Below, piece after piece: positions 39,071 to 52,798 of a stretch of DNA of 64,000 nt. The stretch spans positions 372,001-436,000 of the forward strand of contig NW_027096051.1 of the NCBI RefSeq assembly GCF_040115645.1, given 5' to 3'. The stretch is from Euwallacea fornicatus (lineage: Eukaryota; Arthropoda; Insecta; Coleoptera; Curculionidae). A program made the translations under genes and the position numbers. A model generated the notes under the pieces. That model saw nothing but the letters and a program-made list of their open reading frames with translations. It had not been told where the DNA came from and made no database searches. Numbering within the stretch: position 1 is the first letter of the stretch; each line of letters opens with the position of its first letter.

Positions 39071-41182
39071 TCTTGTTGAATTTCCCAGAAAAATAGTACT
39101 TTATGTGCTCAAACACTCAAATTGTGTGACTTTTCTAACTTTAAAGCACCATAACTCCGACAAATGATGACCAAACGTCTTAAACAAAGTGTCAAATTAA
39201 TCAGCTCGACGGGATCGTTAACATGACACAACAGATCATGATTGCATCTTGTTGAATTTCCCAGAAAAATAGTACTTTATGTGCTCAAACACTCAAATTG
39301 TGTGACTTTTCTAACTTTAAAGCACCATAACTCCGACAAATGATGACCAAACGTCTTAAACAAAGTGTCAAATTAATCAGCTCGACGGGATCGTTAAGAT
39401 GACACGACAGATCATGATTGCATCTTGTTGAATTTCCCAGAAAAATAGTACTTTATGTGCTCAAACACTCAAATTGTGTGACTTTTCTAACTTTAAAGCA
39501 CCATAACTCCGACAAATGATGACCAAACGTCTTAAACAAAGTGTCAAATTAATCAGCTCGACGGGATCGTTAAGATGACACAACAGATCATGATTGCATC
39601 TTGTTGAATTTCCAAGAAAAATAGTACTTTATGTGCTCAAACACTCAAATTGTGTGACTTTTCTAACTTTAAAGCTCGATAACTTCGACAAATGATGACC
39701 AAATGTCTTAAACAAAGTGTCAAATTAATCAGCTCGACGAGATCGTTAAGATGACACAACACATCATGATTGCATCTTGTTGAATTTCCCAGAAAAATAG
39801 TACTTTATGTGCTCAAACACTTCAATTGCGTGACTTTTCAAATTTTGAATCTCGTTAACTTCGACAAATGATGACCAAATGTCTTAAACAAAGTGTCAAA
39901 TTAATCAGCTCGACGGGATCGTTAACATGACACAACAGATCATGATTGCATCTTGTTGAATTTCCCAGAAAAATAGTACTTTATGTGCTCAAACACTTCA
40001 ATTGCGTGACTTTTCAAATTTTGAATCTCGTTAACTTCGACAAATGATGACCAAATGTCTTAAACAAAGTGTCAAATTAATCAGCTCGACGGGATCGTTA
40101 AGATGACACGACAGATCATGATTGCATCTTGTTGAATTTCCCAGAAAAATAGTACTTTATGTGCTCAAATACACAACTTTTGTGACTTTTCAAATTTTGA
40201 TGCTCGATAACTTCGACAAATGATGACCAAATGTCTTAATCAAAGTGTCAAATTAATCAGCTCGACGGGATCGTTAACATGACACAACAGATCATGATTG
40301 CATCTTGTTGAATTTCCCAGAAAAATAGTACTTTATGTGCTCAAACACTCAAATTGTGTGACTTTTCTAACTTTAAAGCTCCATAACTCCGACAAATGAT
40401 GACCAAACGTCTTAAACAAAGTGTCAAATTAATCAGCTCGACGGGATCGTTAAGATGACACAACAGATCATGATTGCATCTTGTTGAATTTCCCAGAAAA
40501 ATAGTACTTTATGTGCTCAAACACTCAAATTGTGTGACTTTTCTAACTTTAAAGCTCCATAACTCCGACAAATGATGACCAAACGTCTTAAACAAAGTGT
40601 CAAATTAATCAGCTCGACGGGATCGTTAAGATGACACAACAGATCATGATTGCATCTTGTTGAATTTCCAAGAAAAATAGTACTTTATGTGCTCAAACAC
40701 TCAAATTGTGTGACTTTTCTAACTTTAAAGCTCGATAACTTCGACAAATGATGACCAAATGTCTTAAACAAAGTGTCAAATTAATCAGCTCGACGAGATC
40801 GTTAAGATGACACAACACATCATGATTGCATCTTGTTGAATTTCCCAGAAAAATAGTACTTTATGTGCTCAAACACTTCAATTGCGTGACTTTTCAAATT
40901 TTGAATCTCGTTAACCTCGACAAATGATGACCAAATGTCTTAAACAAAGTGTCTAATTAATCAGCTCGACGAGATCGTTAAGATGACACAACAGATCATG
41001 ATTGCATCTTGTCGACTTTCCCAGAAAAATAGTACTTTAAGTTCTCAGACACACAACTTTTGTGACTTTTCAAATTTTAAAGCTCGTTAACTTCGACAAA
41101 TGATGACCAAATGTCTTAAACAAAGTGTCAAATTAATCAGCTCGACGGGATCGTTAAGATGACACAACACATCATGATTGCA
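39071..41182. repeat. First K/P/Q/R series of Zone 3
   Basis: The order is P, P, P, Q, R, R, S (taatcaaag), U, U, Q, R (taacctcgac, gtctaatt), then a gtcgac monomer with ttttaaagctcg at 41007. It is a shortened relative of the 19-monomer unit that follows, lacking most S monomers and the ctgcac/taccag pair. The cgacgagatcg linker follows the Q monomers at 39599 and 40655. Confidence 0.72.
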
Positions 41183-44100
41183 TCTTGTCGACTTTCCCAG
41201 AAAAATAGTACTTTAAGTTCTCAGACACACAACTTTTGTGACTTTTCAAATTTTGAAGCTCGTTAACTTCGACAAATGATGACCAAATGTCTTAAACAAA
41301 GTGTCAAATTAATCAGCTCGACGAAATCGTTAAGATGACACAACAGATCATGATTGCATCTTGTTGAATTTCCCAGAAAAATAGTACTTTATGTGCTCAA
41401 ACACTCAAATTGTGTGACTTTTCTAACTTTAAAGCACCATAACTCCGACAAATGATGACCAAACGTCTTAAACAAAGTGTCAAATTAATCAGCTCGACGG
41501 GATCGTTAAGATGACACGACAGATCATGATTGCATCTTGTTGAATTTCCCAGAAAAATAGTACTTTATGTGCTCAAACACTCAAATTGTGTGACTTTTCT
41601 AACTTTAAAGCACCATAACTCCGACAAATGATGACCAAACGTCTTAAACAAAGTGTCAAATTAATCAGCTCGACGGGATCGTTAAGATGACACGACAGAT
41701 CATGATTGCATCTTGTTGAATTTCCCAGAAAAATAGTACTTTATGTGCTCAAACACTCAAATTGTGTGACTTTTCTAACTTTAAAGCACCATAACTCCGA
41801 CAAATGATGACCAAACGTCTTAAACAAAGTGTCAAATTAATCAGCTCGACGGGATCGTTAAGATGACACGACAGATCATGATTGCATCTTGTTGAATTTC
41901 CCAGAAAAATAGTACTTTATGTGCTCAAACACTCAAATTGTGTGACTTTTCTAACTTTAAAGCACCATAACTCCGACAAATGATGACCAAACGTCTTAAA
42001 CAAAGTGTCAAATTAATCAGCTCGACGGGATCGTTAAGATGACACAACAGATCATGATTGCATCTTGTTGAATTTCCAAGAAAAATAGTACTTTATGTGC
42101 TCAAACACTCAAATTGTGTGACTTTTCTAACTTTAAAGCTCGATAACTTCGACAAATGATGACCAAATGTCTTAAACAAAGTGTCAAATTAATCAGCTCG
42201 ACGAGATCGTTAAGATGACACAACACATCATGATTGCATCTTGTTGAATTTCCCAGAAAAATAGTACTTTATGTGCTCAAACACTTCAATTGCGTGACTT
42301 TTCAAATTTTGAATCTCGTTAACTTCGACAAATGATGACCAAATGTCTTAAACAAAGTGTCAAATTAATCAGCTCGACGGGATCGTTAACATGACACAAC
42401 AGATCATGATTGCATCTTGTTGAATTTCCCAGAAAAATAGTACTTTATGTGCTCAAACACTTCAATTGCGTGACTTTTCAAATTTTGAATCTCGTTAACT
42501 TCGACAAATGATGACCAAATGTCTTAAACAAAGTGTCAAATTAATCAGCTCGACGGGATCGTTAAGATGACACAACAGATCATGATTGCATCTTGTTGAA
42601 TTTCCCAGAAAAATAGTACTTTATGTGCTCAAATACACAACTTTTGTGACTTTTCAAATTTTGATGCTCGATAACTTCGACAAATGATGACCAAATGTCT
42701 TAATCAAAGTGTCAAATTAATCAGCTCGACGGGATCGTTAACATGACACAACAGATCATGATTGCATCTTGTTGAATTTCCCAGAAAAATAGTACTTTAT
42801 GTGCTCAAATACACAACTTTTGTGACTTTTCAAATTTTGATGCTCGATAACTTCGACAAATGATGACCAAATGTCTTAAACAAAGTGTCAAATTAATCAG
42901 CTCGACGGGATCGTTAAGATGACACAACAGATCATGATTGCATCTTGTTGAATTTCCCAGAAAAATAGTACTTTATGTGCTCAAATACACAACTTTTGTG
43001 ACTTTTCAAATTTTGAAGCTCGTTAACTTCGACAAATGATGACCAAATGTCTTAAACAAAGTGTCTAATTAATCAGCTCGACGGGATCGTTAAGATGACA
43101 CTGCACATCATGATTGTATCTTGTTGAATTTACCAGAAAAATAGTACTTTAAGTTCTCAGACACACAACTTTTGTGACTTTTCAAATTTTGAAGCTCGAT
43201 AACTTCGACAAATGATGACCAAATGTCTTAAACAAAGTGTCAAATTAATCAGCTCGACGGGATCGTTAACATGACACAACAGATCATGATTGCATCTTGT
43301 TGAATTTCCAAGAAAAATAGTACTTTATGTGCTCAAACACTCAAATTGCGTGACTTTTCAAATTTTGAATCTCGTTAACTCCGACAAATGATGACCAAAT
43401 GTCTTAAACACAGTGTCAAATTAATCAGCTCGACGAGATCGTTAAGATGACACAACACATCATGATTGCATCTTGTTGAATTTCCCCGAAAAATAGTACT
43501 TTATGTGCTCAAACACTTCAATTGCGTGACTTTTCAAATTTTGAATCTCGTTAACTTCGACAAATGATGACCAAATGTCTTAAACAAAGTGTCAAATTAA
43601 TCAGCTCGACGGGATCGTTAACATGACACAACAGATCATGATTGCATCTTGTTGAATTTCCAAGAAAAATAGTACTTTATGTGCTCAAACACTCAAATTG
43701 CGTGACTTTTCAAATTTTGAATCTCGTTAACTCCGACAAATGATGACCAAATGTCTTAAACAAAGTGTCAAATTAATCAGCTCGACGAGATCGTTAAGAT
43801 GACACAACACATCATGATTGCATCTTGTTGAATTTCCCAGAAAAATAGTACTTTATGTGCTCAAACACTTCAATTGCGTGACTTTTCAAATTTTGAATCT
43901 CGTTAACTTCGACAAATGATGACCAAATGTCTTAAACAAAGTGTCAAATTAATCAGCTCGACGGGATCGTTAAGATGACACAACAGATCATGATTGCATC
44001 TTGTTGAATTTCCCAGAAAAATAGTACTTTATGTGCTCAAACACTCAAATTGTGTGACTTTTCTAACTTTAAAGCTCCATAACTCCGACAAATGATGACC

Positions 44101-44526
44101 AAACGTCTTAAACAAAGTGTCAAATTAATCAGCTCGACGGGATCGTTAAGATGACACAACAGATCATGATTGCATCTTGTTGAATTTCCCAGAAAAATAG
44201 TACTTTATGTGCTCAAACACTCAAATTGTGTGACTTTTCTAACTTTAAAGCTCCATAACTCCGACAAATGATGACCAAACGTCTTAAACAAAGTGTCAAA
44301 TTAATCAGCTCGACGGGATCGTTAAGATGACACAACAGATCATGATTGCATCTTGTTGAATTTCCAAGAAAAATAGTACTTTATGTGCTCAAACACTCAA
44401 ATTGTGTGACTTTTCTAACTTTAAAGCTCGATAACTTCGACAAATGATGACCAAATGTCTTAAACAAAGTGTCAAATTAATCAGCTCGACGGGATCGTTA
44501 AGATGACACAACAGATCATGATTGCA
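41183..44526. repeat. 19-monomer higher-order unit, copy 1
   Basis: The order is K, P x4, Q, R, R, S, S, an agctcgttaac S-like monomer ending cactgcac, a taccag monomer, a Q-like monomer with caaattgcg and aacacagtg, R with ccccgaaa, Q-like, R, U, U, Q. The length is exactly 3344 bases (19 x 176). The next 3344 bases repeat it base for base as far as I can see, except at one position. It is the cleanest higher-order unit in the window. Confidence 0.88.
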
Positions 44527-47500
44527 TCTTGTCGACTTTCCCAGAAAAATAGTACTTTAAGTTCTCAGACACACAACTTTTGTGACTTTTCAAATTTTGA
44601 AGCTCGTTAACTTCGACAAATGATGACCAAATGTCTTAAACAAAGTGTCAAATTAATCAGCTCGACGAAATCGTTAAGATGACACAACAGATCATGATTG
44701 CATCTTGTTGAATTTCCCAGAAAAATAGTACTTTATGTGCTCAAACACTCAAATTGTGTGACTTTTCTAACTTTAAAGCACCATAACTCCGACAAATGAT
44801 GACCAAACGTCTTAAACAAAGTGTCAAATTAATCAGCTCGACGGGATCGTTAAGATGACACGACAGATCATGATTGCATCTTGTTGAATTTCCCAGAAAA
44901 ATAGTACTTTATGTGCTCAAACACTCAAATTGTGTGACTTTTCTAACTTTAAAGCACCATAACTCCGACAAATGATGACCAAACGTCTTAAACAAAGTGT
45001 CAAATTAATCAGCTCGACGGGATCGTTAAGATGACACGACAGATCATGATTGCATCTTGTTGAATTTCCCAGAAAAATAGTACTTTATGTGCTCAAACAC
45101 TCAAATTGTGTGACTTTTCTAACTTTAAAGCACCATAACTCCGACAAATGATGACCAAACGTCTTAAACAAAGTGTCAAATTAATCAGCTCGACGGGATC
45201 GTTAAGATGACACGACAGATCATGATTGCATCTTGTTGAATTTCCCAGAAAAATAGTACTTTATGTGCTCAAACACTCAAATTGTGTGACTTTTCTAACT
45301 TTAAAGCACCATAACTCCGACAAATGATGACCAAACGTCTTAAACAAAGTGTCAAATTAATCAGCTCGACGGGATCGTTAAGATGACACAACAGATCATG
45401 ATTGCATCTTGTTGAATTTCCAAGAAAAATAGTACTTTATGTGCTCAAACACTCAAATTGTGTGACTTTTCTAACTTTAAAGCTCGATAACTTCGACAAA
45501 TGATGACCAAATGTCTTAAACAAAGTGTCAAATTAATCAGCTCGACGAGATCGTTAAGATGACACAACACATCATGATTGCATCTTGTTGAATTTCCCAG
45601 AAAAATAGTACTTTATGTGCTCAAACACTTCAATTGCGTGACTTTTCAAATTTTGAATCTCGTTAACTTCGACAAATGATGACCAAATGTCTTAAACAAA
45701 GTGTCAAATTAATCAGCTCGACGGGATCGTTAACATGACACAACAGATCATGATTGCATCTTGTTGAATTTCCCAGAAAAATAGTACTTTATGTGCTCAA
45801 ACACTTCAATTGCGTGACTTTTCAAATTTTGAATCTCGTTAACTTCGACAAATGATGACCAAATGTCTTAAACAAAGTGTCAAATTAATCAGCTCGACGG
45901 GATCGTTAAGATGACACAACAGATCATGATTGCATCTTGTTGAATTTCCCAGAAAAATAGTACTTTATGTGCTCAAATACAAAACTTTTGTGACTTTTCA
46001 AATTTTGATGCTCGATAACTTCGACAAATGATGACCAAATGTCTTAATCAAAGTGTCAAATTAATCAGCTCGACGGGATCGTTAACATGACACAACAGAT
46101 CATGATTGCATCTTGTTGAATTTCCCAGAAAAATAGTACTTTATGTGCTCAAATACACAACTTTTGTGACTTTTCAAATTTTGATGCTCGATAACTTCGA
46201 CAAATGATGACCAAATGTCTTAAACAAAGTGTCAAATTAATCAGCTCGACGGGATCGTTAAGATGACACAACAGATCATGATTGCATCTTGTTGAATTTC
46301 CCAGAAAAATAGTACTTTATGTGCTCAAATACACAACTTTTGTGACTTTTCAAATTTTGAAGCTCGTTAACTTCGACAAATGATGACCAAATGTCTTAAA
46401 CAAAGTGTCTAATTAATCAGCTCGACGGGATCGTTAAGATGACACTGCACATCATGATTGTATCTTGTTGAATTTACCAGAAAAATAGTACTTTAAGTTC
46501 TCAGACACACAACTTTTGTGACTTTTCAAATTTTGAAGCTCGATAACTTCGACAAATGATGACCAAATGTCTTAAACAAAGTGTCAAATTAATCAGCTCG
46601 ACGGGATCGTTAACATGACACAACAGATCATGATTGCATCTTGTTGAATTTCCAAGAAAAATAGTACTTTATGTGCTCAAACACTCAAATTGCGTGACTT
46701 TTCAAATTTTGAATCTCGTTAACTCCGACAAATGATGACCAAATGTCTTAAACACAGTGTCAAATTAATCAGCTCGACGAGATCGTTAAGATGACACAAC
46801 ACATCATGATTGCATCTTGTTGAATTTCCCCGAAAAATAGTACTTTATGTGCTCAAACACTTCAATTGCGTGACTTTTCAAATTTTGAATCTCGTTAACT
46901 TCGACAAATGATGACCAAATGTCTTAAACAAAGTGTCAAATTAATCAGCTCGACGGGATCGTTAACATGACACAACAGATCATGATTGCATCTTGTTGAA
47001 TTTCCAAGAAAAATAGTACTTTATGTGCTCAAACACTCAAATTGCGTGACTTTTCAAATTTTGAATCTCGTTAACTCCGACAAATGATGACCAAATGTCT
47101 TAAACAAAGTGTCAAATTAATCAGCTCGACGAGATCGTTAAGATGACACAACACATCATGATTGCATCTTGTTGAATTTCCCAGAAAAATAGTACTTTAT
47201 GTGCTCAAACACTTCAATTGCGTGACTTTTCAAATTTTGAATCTCGTTAACTTCGACAAATGATGACCAAATGTCTTAAACAAAGTGTCAAATTAATCAG
47301 CTCGACGGGATCGTTAAGATGACACAACAGATCATGATTGCATCTTGTTGAATTTCCCAGAAAAATAGTACTTTATGTGCTCAAACACTCAAATTGTGTG
47401 ACTTTTCTAACTTTAAAGCTCCATAACTCCGACAAATGATGACCAAACGTCTTAAACAAAGTGTCAAATTAATCAGCTCGACGGGATCGTTAAGATGACA

Positions 47501-47870
47501 CAACAGATCATGATTGCATCTTGTTGAATTTCCCAGAAAAATAGTACTTTATGTGCTCAAACACTCAAATTGTGTGACTTTTCTAACTTTAAAGCTCCAT
47601 AACTCCGACAAATGATGACCAAACGTCTTAAACAAAGTGTCAAATTAATCAGCTCGACGGGATCGTTAAGATGACACAACAGATCATGATTGCATCTTGT
47701 TGAATTTCCAAGAAAAATAGTACTTTATGTGCTCAAACACTCAAATTGTGTGACTTTTCTAACTTTAAAGCTCGATAACTTCGACAAATGATGACCAAAT
47801 GTCTTAAACAAAGTGTCAAATTAATCAGCTCGACGGGATCGTTAAGATGACACAACAGATCATGATTGCA
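44527..47870. repeat. 19-monomer higher-order unit, copy 2
   Basis: An immediate tandem copy of 41183-44526. The only difference I found is A for C at 45982 (caaatacaaaac). Even the private marks cactgcac, taccag, aacacagtg and ccccgaaa are shared, so the duplication is very recent or the copies are being homogenised. The unit does not repeat a third time; 47871 is a caaacac monomer with agctcgataac instead of K. Confidence 0.88.
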
Positions 47871-48046
47871 TCTTGTTGAATTTCCCAGAAAAATAGTACT
47901 TTATGTGCTCAAACACTCAAATTGTGTGACTTTTCTAACTTTAAAGCTCGATAACTTCGACAAATGATGACCAAATGTCTTAAACAAAGTGTCAAATTAA
48001 TCAGCTCGACGGGATCGTTAAGATGACACAACAGATCATGATTGCA

Positions 48047-51000
48047 TCTTGTTGAATTTCCCAGAAAAATAGTACTTTATGTGCTCAAACACTCAAATTG
48101 TGTGACTTTTCTAATTTTAAAGCTCGATAACTTCGACAAATGATGACCAAATGTCTTAAACAAAGTGTCTAATTAATCAGCTCGACGGGATCGTTAAGAT
48201 GACACAACAGATCATGATTGCATCTTGTTGAATTTCCCAGAAAAATAGTACTTTATGTGCTCAAACACTCAAATTGTGTGACTTTTCTAATTTTAAAGCT
48301 CGATAACTTCGACAAATGATGACCAAACGTCTTAAACAAAGTGTCAAATTAATCAGCTCGACGGGATCGTTAAGATGACACAACAGATCATGATTGCATC
48401 TTGTTGAATTTCTCAGAAAAATAGTACTTTATGTGCTCAAATACACAACTTTTGTGACTTTTCAAATTTTGAATCTCGTTAACTTCGACAAATGATGACC
48501 AAATGTCTTAAACAAAGTGTCAAATTAATCAGCTCGACGGGATCGTTAAGATGACACAACAGATCATGATTGCATCTTGTTGAATTTCCCAGAAAAATAG
48601 TACTTTATGTGCTCAAACACTCAAATTGTGTGACTTTTCTAATTTTAAAGCTCGATAACTTCGACAAATGATGACCAAATGTCTTAAACAAAGTGTCTAA
48701 TTAATCAGCTCGACGGGATCGTTAAGATGACACAACAGATCATGATTGCATCTTGTTGAATTTCCCAGAAAAATAGTACTTTATGTGCTCAAACACTCAA
48801 ATTGTGTGACTTTTCTAATTTTAAAGCTCGATAACTTCGACAAATGATGACCAAACGTCTTAAACAAAGTGTCAAATTAATCAGCTCTACGGGATCGTTA
48901 AGATGACACAACAGATCATGATTGCATCTTGTTGAATTTCCCAGAAAAATAGTACTTTATGTGCTCAAACACTCAAATTTTGTGACTTTTCTAACTTTAA
49001 AGCTCGATAACTTCGACAAATGATGACCAAATGTCTTAAACAAAGTGTCAAATTAATCAGCTCTACGGAATCGTTAAGATGACACAACAGATCATGATTG
49101 CATCTTGTTGAATTTCCCAGAAAAATAGTACTCTAAGTTCTCAGACACACAACTTTTGTGACTTTTCAAATTTTGAATCTCGTTAACTTCGACAAATGAT
49201 GACCAAATGTCTTAAACAAAGTGTCAAATTAATCAGCTCGACGGGATCGTTAAGATGACACAACAGATCATGATTGCATCTTGTTGAATTTCCAAGAAAA
49301 ATAGTACTTTATGTGCTCAAACACTCAAATTGTGTGACTTTTCTAACTTTAAAGCTCGATAACTTCGACAAATGATGACCAAATGTCTTAAACAAAGTGT
49401 CAAATTAATCAGCTCGACGGGATCGTTAAGATGACACAACAGATCATGATTGCATCTTGTTGAATTTCCAAGAAAAATAGTACTTTATGTGCTCAAACAC
49501 TCAAATTGTGTGACTTTTCTAACTTTAAAGCTCGATAACTTCGACAAATGATGACCAAATGTCTTAAACAAAGTGTCAAATTAATCAGCTCGACGGGATC
49601 GTTAAGATGACACAACAGATCATGATTGCATCTTGTTGAATTTCCCAGAAAAATAGTACTTTATGTGCTCAAACACTCAAATTGTGTGACTTTTCTAACT
49701 TTAAAGCTCCATAACTCCGACAAATGATGACCAAACGTCTTAAACAAAGTGTCAAATTAATCAGCTCGACGGGATCGTTAAGATGACACAACAGATCATG
49801 ATTGCATCTTGTTGAATTTCCCAGAAAAATAGTACTTTATGTGCTCAAACACTCAAATTGTGTGACTTTTCTAACTTTAAAGCTCCATAACTCCGACAAA
49901 TGATGACCAAACGTCTTAAACAAAGTGTCAAATTAATCAGCTCGACGGGATCGTTAAGATGACACAACAGATCATGATTGCATCTTGTTGAATTTCCAAG
50001 AAAAATAGTACTTTATGTGCTCAAACACTCAAATTGTGTGACTTTTCTAACTTTAAAGCTCGATAACTTCGACAAATGATGACCAAATGTCTTAAACAAA
50101 GTGTCAAATTAATCAGCTCGACGGGATCGTTAAGATGACACAACAGATCATGATTGCATCTTGTTGAATTTCCCAGAAAAATAGTACTTTATGTGCTCAA
50201 ACACTCAAATTGTGTGACTTTTCTAATTTTAAAGCTCGATAACTTCGACAAATGATGACCAAATGTCTTAAACAAAGTGTCTAATTAATCAGCTCGACGG
50301 GATCGTTAAGATGACACAACAGATCATGATTGCATCTTGTTGAATTTCCCAGAAAAATAGTACTTTATGTGCTCAAACACTCAAATTGTGTGACTTTTCT
50401 AATTTTAAAGCTCGATAACTTCGACAAATGATGACCAAACGTCTTAAACAAAGTGTCAAATTAATCAGCTCGACGGGATCGTTAAGATGACACAACAGAT
50501 CATGATTGCATCTTGTTGAATTTCTCAGAAAAATAGTACTTTATGTGCTCAAATACACAACTTTTGTGACTTTTCAAATTTTGAATCTCGTTAACTTCGA
50601 CAAATGATGACCAAATGTCTTAAACAAAGTGTCAAATTAATCAGCTCGACGGGATCGTTAAGATGACACAACAGATCATGATTGCATCTTGTTGAATTTC
50701 CCAGAAAAATAGTACTTTATGTGCTCAAACACTCAAATTGTGTGACTTTTCTAATTTTAAAGCTCGATAACTTCGACAAATGATGACCAAATGTCTTAAA
50801 CAAAGTGTCTAATTAATCAGCTCGACGGGATCGTTAAGATGACACAACAGATCATGATTGCATCTTGTTGAATTTCCCAGAAAAATAGTACTTTATGTGC
50901 TCAAACACTCAAATTGTGTGACTTTTCTAATTTTAAAGCTCGATAACTTCGACAAATGATGACCAAACGTCTTAAACAAAGTGTCAAATTAATCAGCTCT

Positions 51001-51390
51001 ACGGGATCGTTAAGATGACACAACAGATCATGATTGCATCTTGTTGAATTTCCCAGAAAAATAGTACTTTATGTGCTCAAACACTCAAATTTTGTGACTT
51101 TTCTAATATTAAAGCTCGATAACTTCGACAAATGATGACCAAATGTCTTAAACAAAGTGTCAAATTAATCAGCTCTACGGAATCGTTAAGATGACACAAC
51201 AGATCATGATTGCATCTTGTTGAATTTCCCAGAAAAATAGTACTCTAAGTTCTCAGACACACAACTTTTGTGACTTTTCAAATTTTGAATCTCGTTAACT
51301 TCGACAAATGATGACCAAATGTCTTAAACAAAGTGTCAAATTAATCAGCTCGACGGGATCGTTAAGATGACACAACAGATCATGATTGCA
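48047..51390. repeat. Twelve-monomer-offset duplication of the ctaatttt block
   Basis: 48047-49278 (seven monomers) recurs at 50159-51390, an offset of 2112 bases. Shared marks are ctaattttaaag with gtctaatt, tttctcagaaaa, ctctacggaatc and actctaagttctc. The second copy has taatatt for taacttt in the sixth monomer. The intervening 49279-50158 is Q, Q, U, U, Q. Confidence 0.8.
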
Positions 51391-52798
51391 TCTTGTTGAA
51401 TTTCCCAGAAAAATAGTACTCTAAGTTCTCAGACACACAACTTTTGTGACTTTTCAAATTTTGAATCTCGTTAACTTCGACAAATGATGACCAAATGTCT
51501 TAAACAAAGTGTCAAATTAATCAGCTCGACGGGATCGTTAAGATGACACAACAGATCATGATTGCATCTTGTTGAATTTCCAAGAAAAATAGTACTTTAT
51601 GTGCTCAAACACTCAAATTGTGTGACTTTTCTAACTTTAAAGCTCGATAACTTCGACAAATGATGACCAAATGTCTTAAACAAAGTGTCAAATTAATCAG
51701 CTCGACGGGATCGTTAAGATGACACAACAGATCATGATTGCATCTTGTTGAATTTCCAAGAAAAATAGTACTTTATGTGCTCAAACACTCAAATTGTGTG
51801 ACTTTTCTAATTTTAAAGCTCGATAACTTCGACAAATGATGACCAAATGTCTTAAACAAAGTGTCAAATTAATCAGCTCGACGGGATCGTTAAGATGACA
51901 CAACAGATCATGATTGCATCTTGTTGAATTTCCCAGAAAAATAGTACTTTATGTGCTCAAACACTCAAATTGTGTGACTTTTCTAATTTTAAAGCTCGAT
52001 AACTTCGACAAATGATGACCAAACGTCTTAAACAAAGTGTCAAATTAATCAGCTCGACGGGATCGTTAAGATGACACAACAGATCATGATTGCATCTTGT
52101 TGAATTTCTCAGAAAAATAGTACTTTATGTGCTCAAATACACAACTTTTGTGACTTTTCAAATTTTGAATCTCGTTAACTTCGACAAATGATGACCAAAT
52201 GTCTTAAACAAAGTGTCAAATTAATCAGCTCTACGGAATCGTTAAGATGACACAACAGATCATGATTGCATCTTGTTGAATTTCCCAGAAAAATAGTACT
52301 TTATGTGCTCAAATACACAACTTTTGTGACTTTCCAAATTTTGATGCTCGATAACTTCGACAAATGATGACCAAATGTCTTAAACAAAGTGTCAAATTAA
52401 TCAGCTCGACGGGATCGTTAACATGACACAACACATCATGATTGCATCTTGTTGAATTTCCCAGAAAAATAGTACTTTATGTGCTCAAATACACAACTTT
52501 TGTGACTTTTCAAATTTTGATGCTCGATAACTTCGACAAATGATGACCAAATGTCTTAAACAAAGTGTCAAATTAATCAGCTCGACGGGATCGTTAACAT
52601 GACATAACAGATCATGATTGCATCTTGTTGAATTTCCCAGAAAAATAGTACTTTATGTGCTCAAACACTTCAATTGCGTGACTTTTCAAATTTTGAATCT
52701 CGTTAACTCCGACAAATGATGACCAAATGTCTTAAACAAAGTGTCAAATTAATCAGCTCGACGGGATCGTTAAGATGACACAACAGATCATGATTGCA
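51391..52798. repeat. Irregular series after the duplicated block
   Basis: It contains a second actctaagttctc monomer in a row (51391), two Q, a ctaatttt monomer with aaacgtc, a tttctcag monomer, two S monomers (52271 with tttccaaatttt, 52447), and R with taactcc (52623). The 51743-52270 part is a partial third copy of the ctaatttt/tctcag order. Confidence 0.65.
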
